Notes: generated by a model not told the origin, from the letters alone. 56,757 nucleotides of DNA from Prevotella sp. (GCA_017557185.1 JAFZAP010000027.1:1-56757); one strand, 5' to 3'; shown: positions 20,943 to 31,219, counted from the first letter of the stretch. A program made the numbers and translations.

Positions 20943-23030
20943 TTAGTACATATCTTCCAGATACTGGCTGTTGTTGTAGACATTCTCCGGACAGAACTCG
21001 ATGTAGTCAAGGTGGAACTCCGTATTTGTGTTGTTGGGCAACACAGTCTTGAAACGAAGCCAATAGTCTCCCTGCTCGAACTGCTGTCGAGTGATGATAC
21101 GACGCAGGTCGCCAGCATAGCCGCGTGAGATGGTGCTGCCGTAATAGAAGCACATCGGACCACGCATGTAGCCAAGGTTGCGCATGTTAGCATCGCTTTC
21201 CACTCCGAGATCTTCGTAATTCGTATAGAGCGACCATCCTGTCACGGCATCAGGGATGATGACCGTTCCGTCGGCACTCTTCTCATCCTTGGGCACCACA
21301 CGCATATCAAGAGGAATGTCGAGTGCCTGCATGGAAGAAACTACATTGGTGCGACCCAAATAGAACTGCAACATGCCTCGGTTGCCATTCGCGGAATAGC
21401 CCATGCGAAGCTCATAAGTTCCATCAGGAACGGGGGGCAGACGAAGTGCAAAATCGTAGGTTCCCAAGTTGAGAATCTCGTCACCTTGATAATTTGCCCA
21501 TCCACAGTCCTGACCGCCCAGATAGTAGATTTCTGTATTATCTCCATTATAAACTTTCAGATATTCACAGAAGTTTTCCGGAAGGCGCATATTTCCATTT
21601 CCTCCAAACGAATCAAATGTTCCGCCATTCTCTGCTTTCACCTCTGCAGGGCTCTTACAACGCAAACCGCTCGACATCAACTCTGGCAACAGCGAAGAGT
21701 CGTCGAAACGCATGCGCTCATTGAGAACGCCGTGAGGCACATTGAAATCGTAGACCAGCATTCCGTTGATAGGATGGATGTAACCATTCAGGGATTGGAT
21801 GTTGTCCTTACCCACCTCGATGCCTTCACGCATGACGGTCGTGATATTATCAGAAGCCATTTCTGCCATACGGTCGGTCAGCGTACTATTGGTCACCCAA
21901 CGGTTCAGCAACGGTTTGCTATTCACGCGAGACATTTTCATCAATGTGTAAGGAAGCATCGTCTCAAGATATTCATACACAGGAGCCTTCTGCGACTGAG
22001 AATATGTATAGAACATCTTGTTATAGGGTACCGAGTACTTAAGGATGTGGTAGCGCACAAACATGTTCAGCACATTCGCTGCATTCTGGTAATCACGCTC
22101 CGTGCTCACCTTGATGCCATTGTTGCGATAGTAGTCGTACCATCCGTTGGCATCGGCGCTGTTGGCATAGGTCTTCTTGGCAAACTCAAAGAGATCGTCA
22201 AGGGAATTGATGCCGTTGGCCTTCAGTACTTCATCAGTTTCGGCAAATATCGTGTAACCATATTTGCAAACCTTAGGTATAAAGATCTTTCCACTCTGTG
22301 CTTTATTGCAGAACTTCTTGGGGGTGATGAGTCCGCCACGCTCCTGAAGATTCAAAGAGTCTATCAGTCCCGTTACGCTGAGAGCCTGCGTGAAGAGCGA
22401 AAACTCTTCGTGCTTGCTTATCTCACCAGCCATCAAGTTGTTGGAGCGAGTAATCACATGATCAATCTCGTGTAAGACACCATTTTCCAATTCATTGTCC
22501 ATCGTGGTCACCAAGGAATAGTTGTTCAGCACAATCTGTCCCGAGATAGAGTCAATCGACGTATTGATGTCTCGTCCCAACATCGTGGCGATGGTCATAC
22601 CATTGTTCATGTCTACGCCCATCACTTCAGAGTAGAGCAAATGGAACAGGGCAATATCCCTGCATAGAGAGTCGGTGAGTCCTTCAAGCCCCTGCCCGGT
22701 CATACCGTTGTGTGGCAGGTCTGCATTGCTCATGTCTTGATAGAGACTGTCCACATATTTGGTAACGGCCTCATTGTTTGGAGCAAAACAGGTATAGGTG
22801 CCGTAGGCCGATAGGATTTTGTCGTAGCCAATGCGTGTGAGAATGTAATTAAAGTTTGAATACTTATCATCACGATTGGCCAGATAGTCTTCGATGGTCT
22901 CACCTGTAAACGTGTACAGGTTTGATTCGTCGATATCCTCTGAGCAACTACTTAAGAAGCCTGTCATGACAGTAATCATGACAAACAACAGCACCTTGCT
23001 GAAGAACGTATGATTATTCTTCTTTTTCAT
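20943..23030 (-). CDS. FAS1 domain lipoprotein, tandem paralogue A
   Basis: 695 residues, lipoprotein signal (MITVMTGFLSSCSED). Immediately after the cysteine it shares ESNLYTFTGETIEDYLANR with its paralogue. The first FAS1 unit spans about residues 40-200 (FNYILTRIGYDKILSAYGTYTCFAPNNE; NGVLHEIDHVI). A second unit spans about 210-430 (YTIFAETDEVLKANGINSL; LNGYIHPINGMLVYDFNVPHGVLNERMRFDD). The C-terminal domain is jelly-roll-like (LRLPPVPDGTYELRMGYSANGNRGMLQFYLG) and ends FHLDYIEFCPENVYNNSQYLEDMY. The N-terminus, H2 regions and C-terminal domain are the best conserved between the pair; the middle (about 230-400) differs more, which could reflect different ligands. Thirteen nt follow the SusD stop. 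Confidence 0.9.
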   Translation of the reverse strand: MKKKNNHTFFSKVLLFVMITVMTGFLSSCSEDIDESNLYTFTGETIEDYLANRDDKYSNFNYILTRIGYDKILSAYGTYTCFAPNNEAVTKYVDSLYQDMSNADLPHNGMTGQGLEGLTDSLCRDIALFHLLYSEVMGVDMNNGMTIATMLGRDINTSIDSISGQIVLNNYSLVTTMDNELENGVLHEIDHVITRSNNLMAGEISKHEEFSLFTQALSVTGLIDSLNLQERGGLITPKKFCNKAQSGKIFIPKVCKYGYTIFAETDEVLKANGINSLDDLFEFAKKTYANSADANGWYDYYRNNGIKVSTERDYQNAANVLNMFVRYHILKYSVPYNKMFYTYSQSQKAPVYEYLETMLPYTLMKMSRVNSKPLLNRWVTNSTLTDRMAEMASDNITTVMREGIEVGKDNIQSLNGYIHPINGMLVYDFNVPHGVLNERMRFDDSSLLPELMSSGLRCKSPAEVKAENGGTFDSFGGNGNMRLPENFCEYLKVYNGDNTEIYYLGGQDCGWANYQGDEILNLGTYDFALRLPPVPDGTYELRMGYSANGNRGMLQFYLGRTNVVSSMQALDIPLDMRVVPKDEKSADGTVIIPDAVTGWSLYTNYEDLGVESDANMRNLGYMRGPMCFYYGSTISRGYAGDLRRIITRQQFEQGDYWLRFKTVLPNNTNTEFHLDYIEFCPENVYNNSQYLEDMY

Positions 23031-23043
23031 GACTACTGACTAA

Positions 23044-24831
23044 CTAGTATTTTTGAGTTGTTTTCTCTTGCTCGAAGACAGGATTCTGCTTCAACAAGTA
23101 ATTCACCTTGATTTCCCTTTCTTGAATAGGCCAATAGAGGAACGGCTCGCTCTTCATCTTGTAAGAAACGGCCTCACCACCAGTCTCAAACTTTCTGACG
23201 ATCATCGAGAGCATCGGGGCATAGAGTGAAGGCCACTCCGTACGGTCAGCCAACTTCGTCTTGAGGTCTACGCCGTTCATGTGACGATAGCAATAGCGCA
23301 TCAGGTCGAACCAGCGCTTACCCTCGAAGCAAAGCTCGCGTTCACGCTCGGCAAGTACCAACAGTTCCATCGATTCGCGATCGGGGAAGCTATTCATTTG
23401 CAGCGTATCGGATACATTCTTCGCCATCGACCGCTTGTTGACTACCTGTACGAGGTTGAATGCCTGGTCAAGTGCTACGCGGTCGCTATCGTTGGCAGCA
23501 GTCTGCACGAGAGCCTCGGCCTTCATCAACATCAAGTCGGTCAGACGATAGACAATCCAGTTCTGGCGGTAGTTATCAAAAGCGCGCGAGTTCGTTTGCT
23601 TCTCACCGGCCGTGAACTTCGTCGGGTCACTCGACGACTGATTGGTGCTGCTGACCACATAAGTTCTCGGCGACACCATCTTGCGAATGGAAAGTTCAGT
23701 AGCTTCTGGGTTGTTAGCATCATAAACATTATACCAGAAACGATAGTCATTCTTCGACTGATAAATCTTCAGTCCCTGCTCCTCATTGGCTTTTTCGTCA
23801 ACGCTGTTGAAGAGTTGCGAAGCCATCAGCGCACTAGTAGTGGCATGAGCGCTTGAACTACCAGTCTCATAGTAGAGGTTCTCCAGCGCAGTATTCGTAT
23901 TACTGCTACCATCATACTGCCATTCCAGAATGCTCTCACGCGAATTGCCTTCAACGAAGATATCACCGAAAGCATCATCGCGGTCTATCAGGTGGTAGGC
24001 ATCTTTTTCTATCGTTGTCATACGACCGGCATTGACGGTGTTGAAATATTCATCCTTGTCTTTAATCACTTGGTCGACATACTGGATGCATTTCTGATAG
24101 TCAGCCTGACTGTGGTTGATGGAGCCACGCCAGAGATAGATATCGGCTAACAAGGCACGCACTGCATCGCGGGTGAAATAACCCACGTTGCGCCAGCTGT
24201 TTTCGCCATAGGCACCACTTTTCATGATGTAGCGCTCGGCTTCCTCCAGATCGTTGATGCAATTCTGCAGCACGCTGTCGGGAGCCATCTGCGGAATCGA
24301 CATCACCTGGTCGTCGTCTTCATACGACTGACTGGTGTAGGGAACGTCGCGGAAGGCACGGACGAGATAGAAGTAGCAGAGGCTGCGCAGAGCTAGCATC
24401 TGTGCCCGTGTCTCGTCATAGTCGCCCTTTGTGAAAGCAGGATCCAATTCCATCACGTCACCTGCGTGGTTCAGTACGATGTTGCATCGATTGATTACAT
24501 CGTAGAACGCACCCCATGAGTTATAGCCATTCTGCGGGAGAAGGTTCACGGCACTGATGTTATCCAGGTCCGTGCTATTATAATTCTTATACTTCACCAG
24601 TTCGTCAGAACGATAAGCGCCCCAAATGATGGCTCTTGTCTGACAATCATAGCTAATCATGCTGGCATAAGCACCCGTCACCATACCCTTCACGTCTTCC
24701 TTGGTCTTCCAGAAATCCTCACCGATAGTCTTGTCGGTAGGATAAATGGTCAGGAAGTCGTTACAGGAACTGAGACCTGCGACGAGCATAGCCGCCATAG
24801 CAAATAGTTTGAATATATTGTTGCGTTTCAT
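23044..24831 (-). CDS. SusD/RagB-like outer-membrane glycan-binding lipoprotein (first pair)
   Basis: 595 residues with lipoprotein signal (MLVAGLSSCNDFLTIYPTD, typical SusD N-terminus). Helical repeats lie in the first half (AQMLALRSLCYFYLVRAFRDVPY is the diagnostic SusD stretch, residues about 130-155). The C-terminal RagB part includes LVLAERERELCFEGKRWFDLMRYC and ends with LYWPIQEREIKVNYLLKQNPVF, which is standard for the family. It pairs with the SusC-like gene 14 nt upstream and should help present glycan to that barrel. Three FAS1 lipoprotein genes follow, where SusE/SusF-type surface proteins would usually be. Confidence 0.95.
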   Translation of the reverse strand: MKRNNIFKLFAMAAMLVAGLSSCNDFLTIYPTDKTIGEDFWKTKEDVKGMVTGAYASMISYDCQTRAIIWGAYRSDELVKYKNYNSTDLDNISAVNLLPQNGYNSWGAFYDVINRCNIVLNHAGDVMELDPAFTKGDYDETRAQMLALRSLCYFYLVRAFRDVPYTSQSYEDDDQVMSIPQMAPDSVLQNCINDLEEAERYIMKSGAYGENSWRNVGYFTRDAVRALLADIYLWRGSINHSQADYQKCIQYVDQVIKDKDEYFNTVNAGRMTTIEKDAYHLIDRDDAFGDIFVEGNSRESILEWQYDGSSNTNTALENLYYETGSSSAHATTSALMASQLFNSVDEKANEEQGLKIYQSKNDYRFWYNVYDANNPEATELSIRKMVSPRTYVVSSTNQSSSDPTKFTAGEKQTNSRAFDNYRQNWIVYRLTDLMLMKAEALVQTAANDSDRVALDQAFNLVQVVNKRSMAKNVSDTLQMNSFPDRESMELLVLAERERELCFEGKRWFDLMRYCYRHMNGVDLKTKLADRTEWPSLYAPMLSMIVRKFETGGEAVSYKMKSEPFLYWPIQEREIKVNYLLKQNPVFEQEKTTQKY

Positions 24832-24845
24832 ACTGCTCTCTGTTT

Positions 24846-27800
24846 TTAGAATCCAACATTAATGTTCAGCGTCACTGACTTGCTTCGCGGTGTCTGAGAA
24901 CCGTCATAGGCAATTCCCCATGCACCTGCGGAGTGCTCAGGATCGGTACCGCTGTACTTCGTGAAGCACAACAGGTTCTGTCCAGAAAGGCTCAGCATCA
25001 GGTTGCGCAGGCCGATAGCCTTGAGCAACTTCTTGTTGAAGCGGTACGACAACTGCACATAACTCATACGGATGAACGAAGCATCCTCCACATAGCGGTC
25101 GCTGCCCAACCAGTTGTAACCGGTGTTGTACATAGCGCGCGGCATTGTTGTCACGTCGCCGTTCTTGCGCCAACGCCAGTTCACGGCAGAGCTCTGATTA
25201 TAGGCATTGAACATCTCTTCCAGATTCATGCGGGCGGTGTTCACAACCTTGAAGCCAGCACGATAGGTGAAGCTGGTCTTCAGCGACCAGTCACCATAGA
25301 AGAAATTCAGACCGAAACCACCACTGAGCTTCGGGTTCGAGTTGCCCAAATAGACAATGTCAAGGGAGTTAATCTGACCGTCGTTGTTCACGTCGTCGTA
25401 GATGGCATCACCACCATGGAACTTATAGGTCGACGTGCCTTCCCTGTAGTTATACACCTGCTGGATGGGGTTGCCATGCGAATCCATGAGCACCAAGCCG
25501 TCGGCACCACGAGCCACAGGAGCTGTGTGGCCATCCATGAGGAACTTATTGATGGCACCCTCGAAGTCACTACTCCAAGGATAGTCCTTGCTGTCGCCAG
25601 CCTTGTTCTGGTTCAGCAGCCACTCGTAAGAATACTGGTACACACCCTTGAAGCGGAGTCCATAGATAGAACCCAGCGGGTTACCCGTCTGGATGCGGTT
25701 CAGGTAGGTACCACGTGAACCAGCGTCCCATTCTGCATTGATTGACTCGAGCACGCTCTCGTCCATTTCAACGATCTCGTTGAAGTTCTGACAGATATTG
25801 AAGTTAGCACTGACCTCGAACTTACCTATCTTCAAGAACTTGTTGGCATTGACGTTCAATTCCCAACCCTTGTTGGTCATCTCGCCAACGTTCGTCCAAG
25901 CAAGTGAGCCGTAACCTGTCGAATAAGGAATACCCACACCCCTCATCAACAGATTCTTTGTACGCTTGAAATAGTAGTTGAAGTCACCCGTAATCAAATC
26001 GTTGAAGAAACCGAAGTCACCACCGAAGTTGTACTGAGCGGTGCGCTCCCACTGCAGACGATTCAGCTGCAGGCTCTCCAGATAGATCACATTGTCGACT
26101 GTTCCACGACCATAGTTGCCACTGGGGTTGTAGCGGGCATACTGCAGATACTCGTTATCTGGCTGCTTACCCACAATACCCCATGAAGGACGGAACGACA
26201 GCATCGAGAGCCAGGAATCCGACCACTTCATCCAAGGTTCGTCGCTGATGTTCCAACGGGCAGAGACGCCAGGGAAGATACCCCACTTCTTCGAGTCACC
26301 AAACTTGGTGGTACCGTCGGCGCGAACCGAGAAGTCCACAGCATAGCGTGACTTGTAGGAGAAGTGTCCCTGATAGATGCCCGACATCGAGCGCCATTCG
26401 CCATTGCCGGAACCCAGTGCCTTTGAATGGTCACCATCCACTGAGGGAGAATGTACTTCTGTAGGTACATTCACTACACTCGTCGTCTGGCTGTTGTTGT
26501 TACCCGTTGTCATCTCCCAACGTCCCAGCATCGTTGCATACCAGTCTTGATTGCGGAAATGCGGTGTGAAGGTCAGGGTGTGGCGGGTGGTGAAGGCCAG
26601 CGAGTTGTAGTCGTACACCTCATTATAGTTATACTGCGAATCCGTCCAACCATTGGTGGTCAGCGATCCAGGCCAGAACTTCGGCTGGCTCTCCGAGAAG
26701 ATATCCATATAGACCAGACCCGTATAGTCGAGACGTGTCTTATCATCATCCTTACCCAACAGGTAGTAGTCCAGGCGGAACTCCGGAGAAATACGATAGG
26801 TCTTGTCATCACGCCAAGCCTGATTGGCGATAGCTACGGGGTTGCCAAGATTACGAATGGACTCCAACTCGCGCGATGACGTGCCTGCCACCGAAGAACC
26901 GGTTCCCTCAGCACCTACGGGCAACATCAGATAGAACTCATCGGTATTGCTACCATCTGCGTTCTGGCGATAAACACTCATGTTCGGTGCCATTTTCTGG
27001 GCACGACCCAAAATGTTGTCATCGTAGTTCTTATGGTTATTCGTGTAGGTAAGCGGGAATGTCGTACTGAACTTGATGCGATCACTGACGAAGTAGTCAA
27101 GCGCAAGCTTCGTAGAGAAGCGGTCCAGTGTTTGCTTGATAATGGTACCGTTCTGGTGGTCGTAACCAGCCGAGATACGGAAGTTAGCCTTCTCACCACC
27201 ACCGGTGATGGTCAGGTAATGGAACTGTGTCCAACCCGTCTGCTGAACTTCCTTCACCCAGTCGGTATTGTTATTCCAGTTCTCAAACTCTGCCCACGAG
27301 CGGTTATAGTTGATTTCGTTGATGTTCGTGGTAGCGGTAGCGCTCTGCGAGGGATTGTAATACATCTCCTTCAGCATCATCGTGTAGTCATCACCATTCA
27401 GCAGGTTGTAGCCCTTTGGCTGCCAGCTGGTCTGCACACGCAGGGAGTAGTCAACACGCGTTGCACCACGCGAACCACGCTTGGTGGTAATCGAGATTAC
27501 ACCATTGGCACCGCGCGAACCCCAGATAGCCGTTGCAGCAGCATCCTTCAGGACATCGATCTTATCAATATCAGAGGGGTTCACCGACAGCAGCGATGAA
27601 TAAGTCTCCTCGTTGGCCGTGGTAAAGTCGAAGGATGGGTCAGGGTTGTCAAAGATGTTTCCGTCGACAACAATCAGAGGTTCTGCCGAACCGTTAATTG
27701 ATGTCACACCACGCAAACGCATGGAAGTACCGGAACCCAGGTTACCCGAGTTAGCCACAATGTCCAGACCGGCAATCTTACCCTGCAGGGCTTCGTCGGC

Positions 27801-28244
27801 TGATGTGAACGACAGACCTTCTACCTCGCTCATGTTAAAGGTTTGCTTAGCTGCCGAGACCTCGTTTTCAGGAATGACCAGACCGCCTTGGCGGAACTTA
27901 GCCTTTGCCTTCACGACGACCTCTTTCAGCGTATTCTCTTCCTCAAGCATGATATTGAAGACCGTCTTGTCGCCGATGGGAATCGTCACCTTCTTGTAAC
28001 CCACGTAGGAAATCTGAAGTTTGTTCTTCGTATTCTGGATTTCCATCGAGAAGTTACCATTGATGTCGGTCTGCGAATACGACACGTTACGGTTGTTGGC
28101 GTCAATTTCGACAACGTTACACATCATCACAGGTCCTTCCACGTCGTTGACGGTACCTGAGATGCGTGTGCCCTGTGCCATAGCCGCCGGACCTAGCAGG
28201 CAGCAAATCGCCAGTAACAGATATTTTATGTTGTTCGTTTTCAT
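24846..28244 (-). CDS. SusC/RagA-like TonB-dependent transporter (first pair)
   Basis: About 1132 residues from MKTNNIKYLLLAICCLLGPAAMAQ; an ATG 9 nt further upstream (28253) would add three residues. The carboxypeptidase-regulatory-like domain is at about residues 25-110 (ISGTVNDVEGPVMMCNVVEI, ISYVGYKKVTIPIG). A TonB-box-like segment TLKEVVVKAK precedes the plug (about 140-260; LQGKIAGLDIV, MRLRGVTSINGSAEPLIVVDG, IDVLKDAAATAIWGSRGANGVISITTK, all classical). The barrel fills the remainder and ends SVTLNINVGF. It is an energised outer-membrane importer of oligosaccharides working with the SusD downstream. It follows the multi-FAS1 lipoprotein gene after only a few nucleotides. Confidence 0.96.
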   Translation of the reverse strand: MKTNNIKYLLLAICCLLGPAAMAQGTRISGTVNDVEGPVMMCNVVEIDANNRNVSYSQTDINGNFSMEIQNTKNKLQISYVGYKKVTIPIGDKTVFNIMLEEENTLKEVVVKAKAKFRQGGLVIPENEVSAAKQTFNMSEVEGLSFTSADEALQGKIAGLDIVANSGNLGSGTSMRLRGVTSINGSAEPLIVVDGNIFDNPDPSFDFTTANEETYSSLLSVNPSDIDKIDVLKDAAATAIWGSRGANGVISITTKRGSRGATRVDYSLRVQTSWQPKGYNLLNGDDYTMMLKEMYYNPSQSATATTNINEINYNRSWAEFENWNNNTDWVKEVQQTGWTQFHYLTITGGGEKANFRISAGYDHQNGTIIKQTLDRFSTKLALDYFVSDRIKFSTTFPLTYTNNHKNYDDNILGRAQKMAPNMSVYRQNADGSNTDEFYLMLPVGAEGTGSSVAGTSSRELESIRNLGNPVAIANQAWRDDKTYRISPEFRLDYYLLGKDDDKTRLDYTGLVYMDIFSESQPKFWPGSLTTNGWTDSQYNYNEVYDYNSLAFTTRHTLTFTPHFRNQDWYATMLGRWEMTTGNNNSQTTSVVNVPTEVHSPSVDGDHSKALGSGNGEWRSMSGIYQGHFSYKSRYAVDFSVRADGTTKFGDSKKWGIFPGVSARWNISDEPWMKWSDSWLSMLSFRPSWGIVGKQPDNEYLQYARYNPSGNYGRGTVDNVIYLESLQLNRLQWERTAQYNFGGDFGFFNDLITGDFNYYFKRTKNLLMRGVGIPYSTGYGSLAWTNVGEMTNKGWELNVNANKFLKIGKFEVSANFNICQNFNEIVEMDESVLESINAEWDAGSRGTYLNRIQTGNPLGSIYGLRFKGVYQYSYEWLLNQNKAGDSKDYPWSSDFEGAINKFLMDGHTAPVARGADGLVLMDSHGNPIQQVYNYREGTSTYKFHGGDAIYDDVNNDGQINSLDIVYLGNSNPKLSGGFGLNFFYGDWSLKTSFTYRAGFKVVNTARMNLEEMFNAYNQSSAVNWRWRKNGDVTTMPRAMYNTGYNWLGSDRYVEDASFIRMSYVQLSYRFNKKLLKAIGLRNLMLSLSGQNLLCFTKYSGTDPEHSAGAWGIAYDGSQTPRSKSVTLNINVGF

Positions 28245-28258
28245 ATAAGGCAAAGTAT

Positions 28259-31153
28259 TTAGTATTGTTTATACAACCTGCTATCATATAACCGTCTGAA
28301 AGCTTTCAGGCGTTCGCGTGCATTTGCCCCGTTCCACATACTGTCATAGCGATCGGTGTTGGCATGGGGGTTCAGTGCCGTCGGCGTCTGGTGAATCACT
28401 GCAAACGACGAAGTGCGGATTTCAGCGGCAATGTTAGCGGTCTTGTCAAACACATAGTCGCGAGTCAGCTTGTTCACCATGCGATTGCCAGCGTTGGCAC
28501 TGATGGTGATACTGTTGCCACGGTTGTCCTTCACGACAAGTTCATTGCTACCACCGCTCACGCTGAGCTTCTCACGGATACCGAGCGTGTCAGAGCAAGC
28601 CGTGCCATAGGTTCCGCTCTCCACAGTGTTGTCGGCAAACACGGAGTTGTCTTGGAAATGGTAGCGCACGAAGGCATTGATTTCCTCAATCATGGCTAGT
28701 GCCTTGTCGCGTGCGGCCTGCACGTCGGCAGGAATCTCCACATTGTCGGTCTTGGCCTGTGTGAGAGCCTCGATGTTAGCATCATAGAGTGCCCTGACGT
28801 CATCCCATGAGGGCAGACCCATGTTAAAGGCCTTCTGCATGGCATTGTTGTCAGGAACATATACTGTGTAATTGTACGAACTGAAGAACTTCACGTCCAT
28901 GTCAAGTCCGTAGTGGGCAGGCTCGTTGACGAAGATCGTATAGCCCGTCCAACGTTTTTTCTTCGTTGCCTCGTTGGTTTCTCCCATTCTATCGCTGGCA
29001 AAGGTCAGCAGGTCTTCTTCAAATCCGCTGCAGAGCTTGTTGAATTCCGAGAATTCCTCGGTGCCGTTGAGCACACTATAGACGGAGTTCTGCGGAGCCT
29101 GGATAATCTTATCGATAGCATATGAGGTACCATTCTTCTGGTTGTAGGTAGACAAGATGTTCGACACAGGACACCCGTTGTCAATCTGTCCACCACCCAT
29201 CACGGTGTTGTTTTCAAACTTCAGACCAGCACCATGCTTGCTCTTATAGAATGTGTTGCTACCCATCTTCTCGCCTTCAGTCAACACAACGGTGTGATAG
29301 TTCAGAATGTCCTTCATGACACTCTGGAAAGTCGTAGAACCCGCTGCTAGCATACCCAGCGAGTCGGCACGAGAGGTACCAACCTCACCCGTGAGCGGAT
29401 CGTATCTCCATGTCGAACAGAACACATACGGAGAGCGGTTAGGGTTATAGAAGAAGCGCATTGCGCGTGGCGGCGATGTCTGCGATTCATGCTTCAGTGA
29501 CGTCGGATCCACGTAGTAGGTGTCACCAAATGCCTCGTCGGTAGGAATGAAGAAACCGTAGTTGGCACTCATGGCGAGCAGGTATGCATAGAAGTGCAAG
29601 TTCAATCCCAACGGTGTTCCCATAGCCTGAGAACCGTCCTGGATGGCAATGTTCATGATGTGCATGTTGTCACGCAGCAATGCAGGAGCCGACACAGCGA
29701 TATACTTGTTCGGCGCAAACACGGTGTTCAACATATAGGCCACACCATTATTGGCGATTTTCACATCGTAACTGCCATCGCTGTTCTTATTCAGCACATC
29801 GAGCGACAGGCCCATCGGGTCGGAAGCATCATCCATCACGTCACCGAACTTGCTGGGAACGGTTCCCACGAACGATGCTTTCATCAGGTTGTCGAGGAAT
29901 GCCAGCACGATGTCAGAAGGAATCGAGTCGATGTTCTCATAGAGGTTCTCCTCGGTGTTAGGCTTCTTTCCATACTGGTCGAGCAGGAATGCGCCACTAC
30001 CACCTGGCAGGAAGTACTGCTTCATGGCCTCATCGGTGGGAACGAAGATGGCAGCGAGGTCGCTCAGTGCGTTCGAACCTGTCATACCGTTATTGTAAGC
30101 ATTCCATCCCGGATCGTAGGGAAGGGCTTCCTTCACCTCTGTGCGGTTCGGGTCAATCTTCAGTTCACCACCCTGCGAGCGTGAGCTGAAATAGCGCTTC
30201 TGGTAGATGGAGTCAATAAGCGGCAGCCCATTAGCCTGTGCATAGTCATTGTAGTTACGCGTGGTCTGTGCATCATAGAACGGAGCACTGTAGCGGTCGA
30301 GCATGCGGCTGAAGTAGTTGCTCTCGCCGCTTGTGCGCAGCAGTTCTGCAATGTTTCCCGGAGGCACAAGCACATCCTTCAGCTGATGGATGTAACCGTT
30401 CTTACAGGTCACGTCAGCATTGATGATTTTGTTGCGGAACACATAGGCAGACCCTTCTTCATCGTTGTAGGGCTCACCCGTGATCACCTCAAAGTCGCTG
30501 TTCTCACCGCGGGAAGTGATACCATTGCTGGTCATCTGCTCCACGGTGAAGTGCACCATCATTGGGCGCGTAGCATCCATGACAAGGTCGATGCCCTTGT
30601 CGTAGAACTTCTCCCAATAGACATTGTTCTTCGGCAGGTTTGCCGGGCCATAGAAATGCGTGATAGAGTCAATCACATTGGCACCAGTGGTGTGTTTCAT
30701 GGCAATACCCGGTGTGACGCTTGTAGCATCATACGATACGTTCGACAGCATCTCAACAAGGATGGCGTTGTCGAGCATCGACGAGTAGAGCAATTGCTTC
30801 TTCATTGCCTCAGAGAGGTCTTCGTACTTCCTGACACCCCAACTGTTGTTCTGATAGAAACGCTCGAACGCCTCATCATTTGCAGGGAACACGGTTTTCG
30901 AACCGGTCTTCTCCAACGTCTCAGTGTACCCCAAGTCGTCGATGAGCCGCAAATAGTTGTTGAAAGTACCTGTCAGTACATCTTGGTTAGGACTCTTCAA
31001 CTGATCATACACACTACTTCCCAGCCAACTCGGGTAGTTACCTTCGTCGTCCAGGTCGTAACGGTCATGGCAAGAAAAGAATCCACCACTGGCAACCGCC
31101 AAGCATAAGCCGAATAAGGCTTTCTTGGTCAGTTCAAAAAAGCGGTAATTCAT
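28259..31153 (-). CDS. Large multi-FAS1 surface lipoprotein, first gene of the locus
   Basis: 964 residues with lipoprotein signal (LFGLCLAVASGGFFSCHDRYD). Several FAS1 units can be picked out. Unit 1 is at about residues 45-270 (FNNYLRLIDDLGYTETLEKTG, VFPANDEAFERFY, NADVTCKNGYIHQLKDVL). Unit 2 is at about 280-500 (AAIFVPTDEAMKQYFLPGG, NNGVAYMLNTVFAP). Unit 3 is at about 510-720 (NYGFFIPTDEAFGDTYYVD, GGGQIDNGCPVS). Unit 4 is at about 730-940 (FSSYNYTVYVPDNNAMQKAF, INAFVRYHFQDNSVF). It is far larger than single-FAS1 proteins. It stands directly upstream of SusC with a 5-14 nt gap, with a TAAATTTG promoter element about 60 nt before its start, so it probably leads the operon. A role as an extended surface adhesin or glycan-capturing arm is inference. 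Confidence 0.9.
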   Translation of the reverse strand: MNYRFFELTKKALFGLCLAVASGGFFSCHDRYDLDDEGNYPSWLGSSVYDQLKSPNQDVLTGTFNNYLRLIDDLGYTETLEKTGSKTVFPANDEAFERFYQNNSWGVRKYEDLSEAMKKQLLYSSMLDNAILVEMLSNVSYDATSVTPGIAMKHTTGANVIDSITHFYGPANLPKNNVYWEKFYDKGIDLVMDATRPMMVHFTVEQMTSNGITSRGENSDFEVITGEPYNDEEGSAYVFRNKIINADVTCKNGYIHQLKDVLVPPGNIAELLRTSGESNYFSRMLDRYSAPFYDAQTTRNYNDYAQANGLPLIDSIYQKRYFSSRSQGGELKIDPNRTEVKEALPYDPGWNAYNNGMTGSNALSDLAAIFVPTDEAMKQYFLPGGSGAFLLDQYGKKPNTEENLYENIDSIPSDIVLAFLDNLMKASFVGTVPSKFGDVMDDASDPMGLSLDVLNKNSDGSYDVKIANNGVAYMLNTVFAPNKYIAVSAPALLRDNMHIMNIAIQDGSQAMGTPLGLNLHFYAYLLAMSANYGFFIPTDEAFGDTYYVDPTSLKHESQTSPPRAMRFFYNPNRSPYVFCSTWRYDPLTGEVGTSRADSLGMLAAGSTTFQSVMKDILNYHTVVLTEGEKMGSNTFYKSKHGAGLKFENNTVMGGGQIDNGCPVSNILSTYNQKNGTSYAIDKIIQAPQNSVYSVLNGTEEFSEFNKLCSGFEEDLLTFASDRMGETNEATKKKRWTGYTIFVNEPAHYGLDMDVKFFSSYNYTVYVPDNNAMQKAFNMGLPSWDDVRALYDANIEALTQAKTDNVEIPADVQAARDKALAMIEEINAFVRYHFQDNSVFADNTVESGTYGTACSDTLGIREKLSVSGGSNELVVKDNRGNSITISANAGNRMVNKLTRDYVFDKTANIAAEIRTSSFAVIHQTPTALNPHANTDRYDSMWNGANARERLKAFRRLYDSRLYKQY

Positions 31154-31219
31154 ACATTTAAAGATTTAGTTATTACATTATTATTATATCTGATACTTGT
31201 TAGGTTACTATATCGACCG

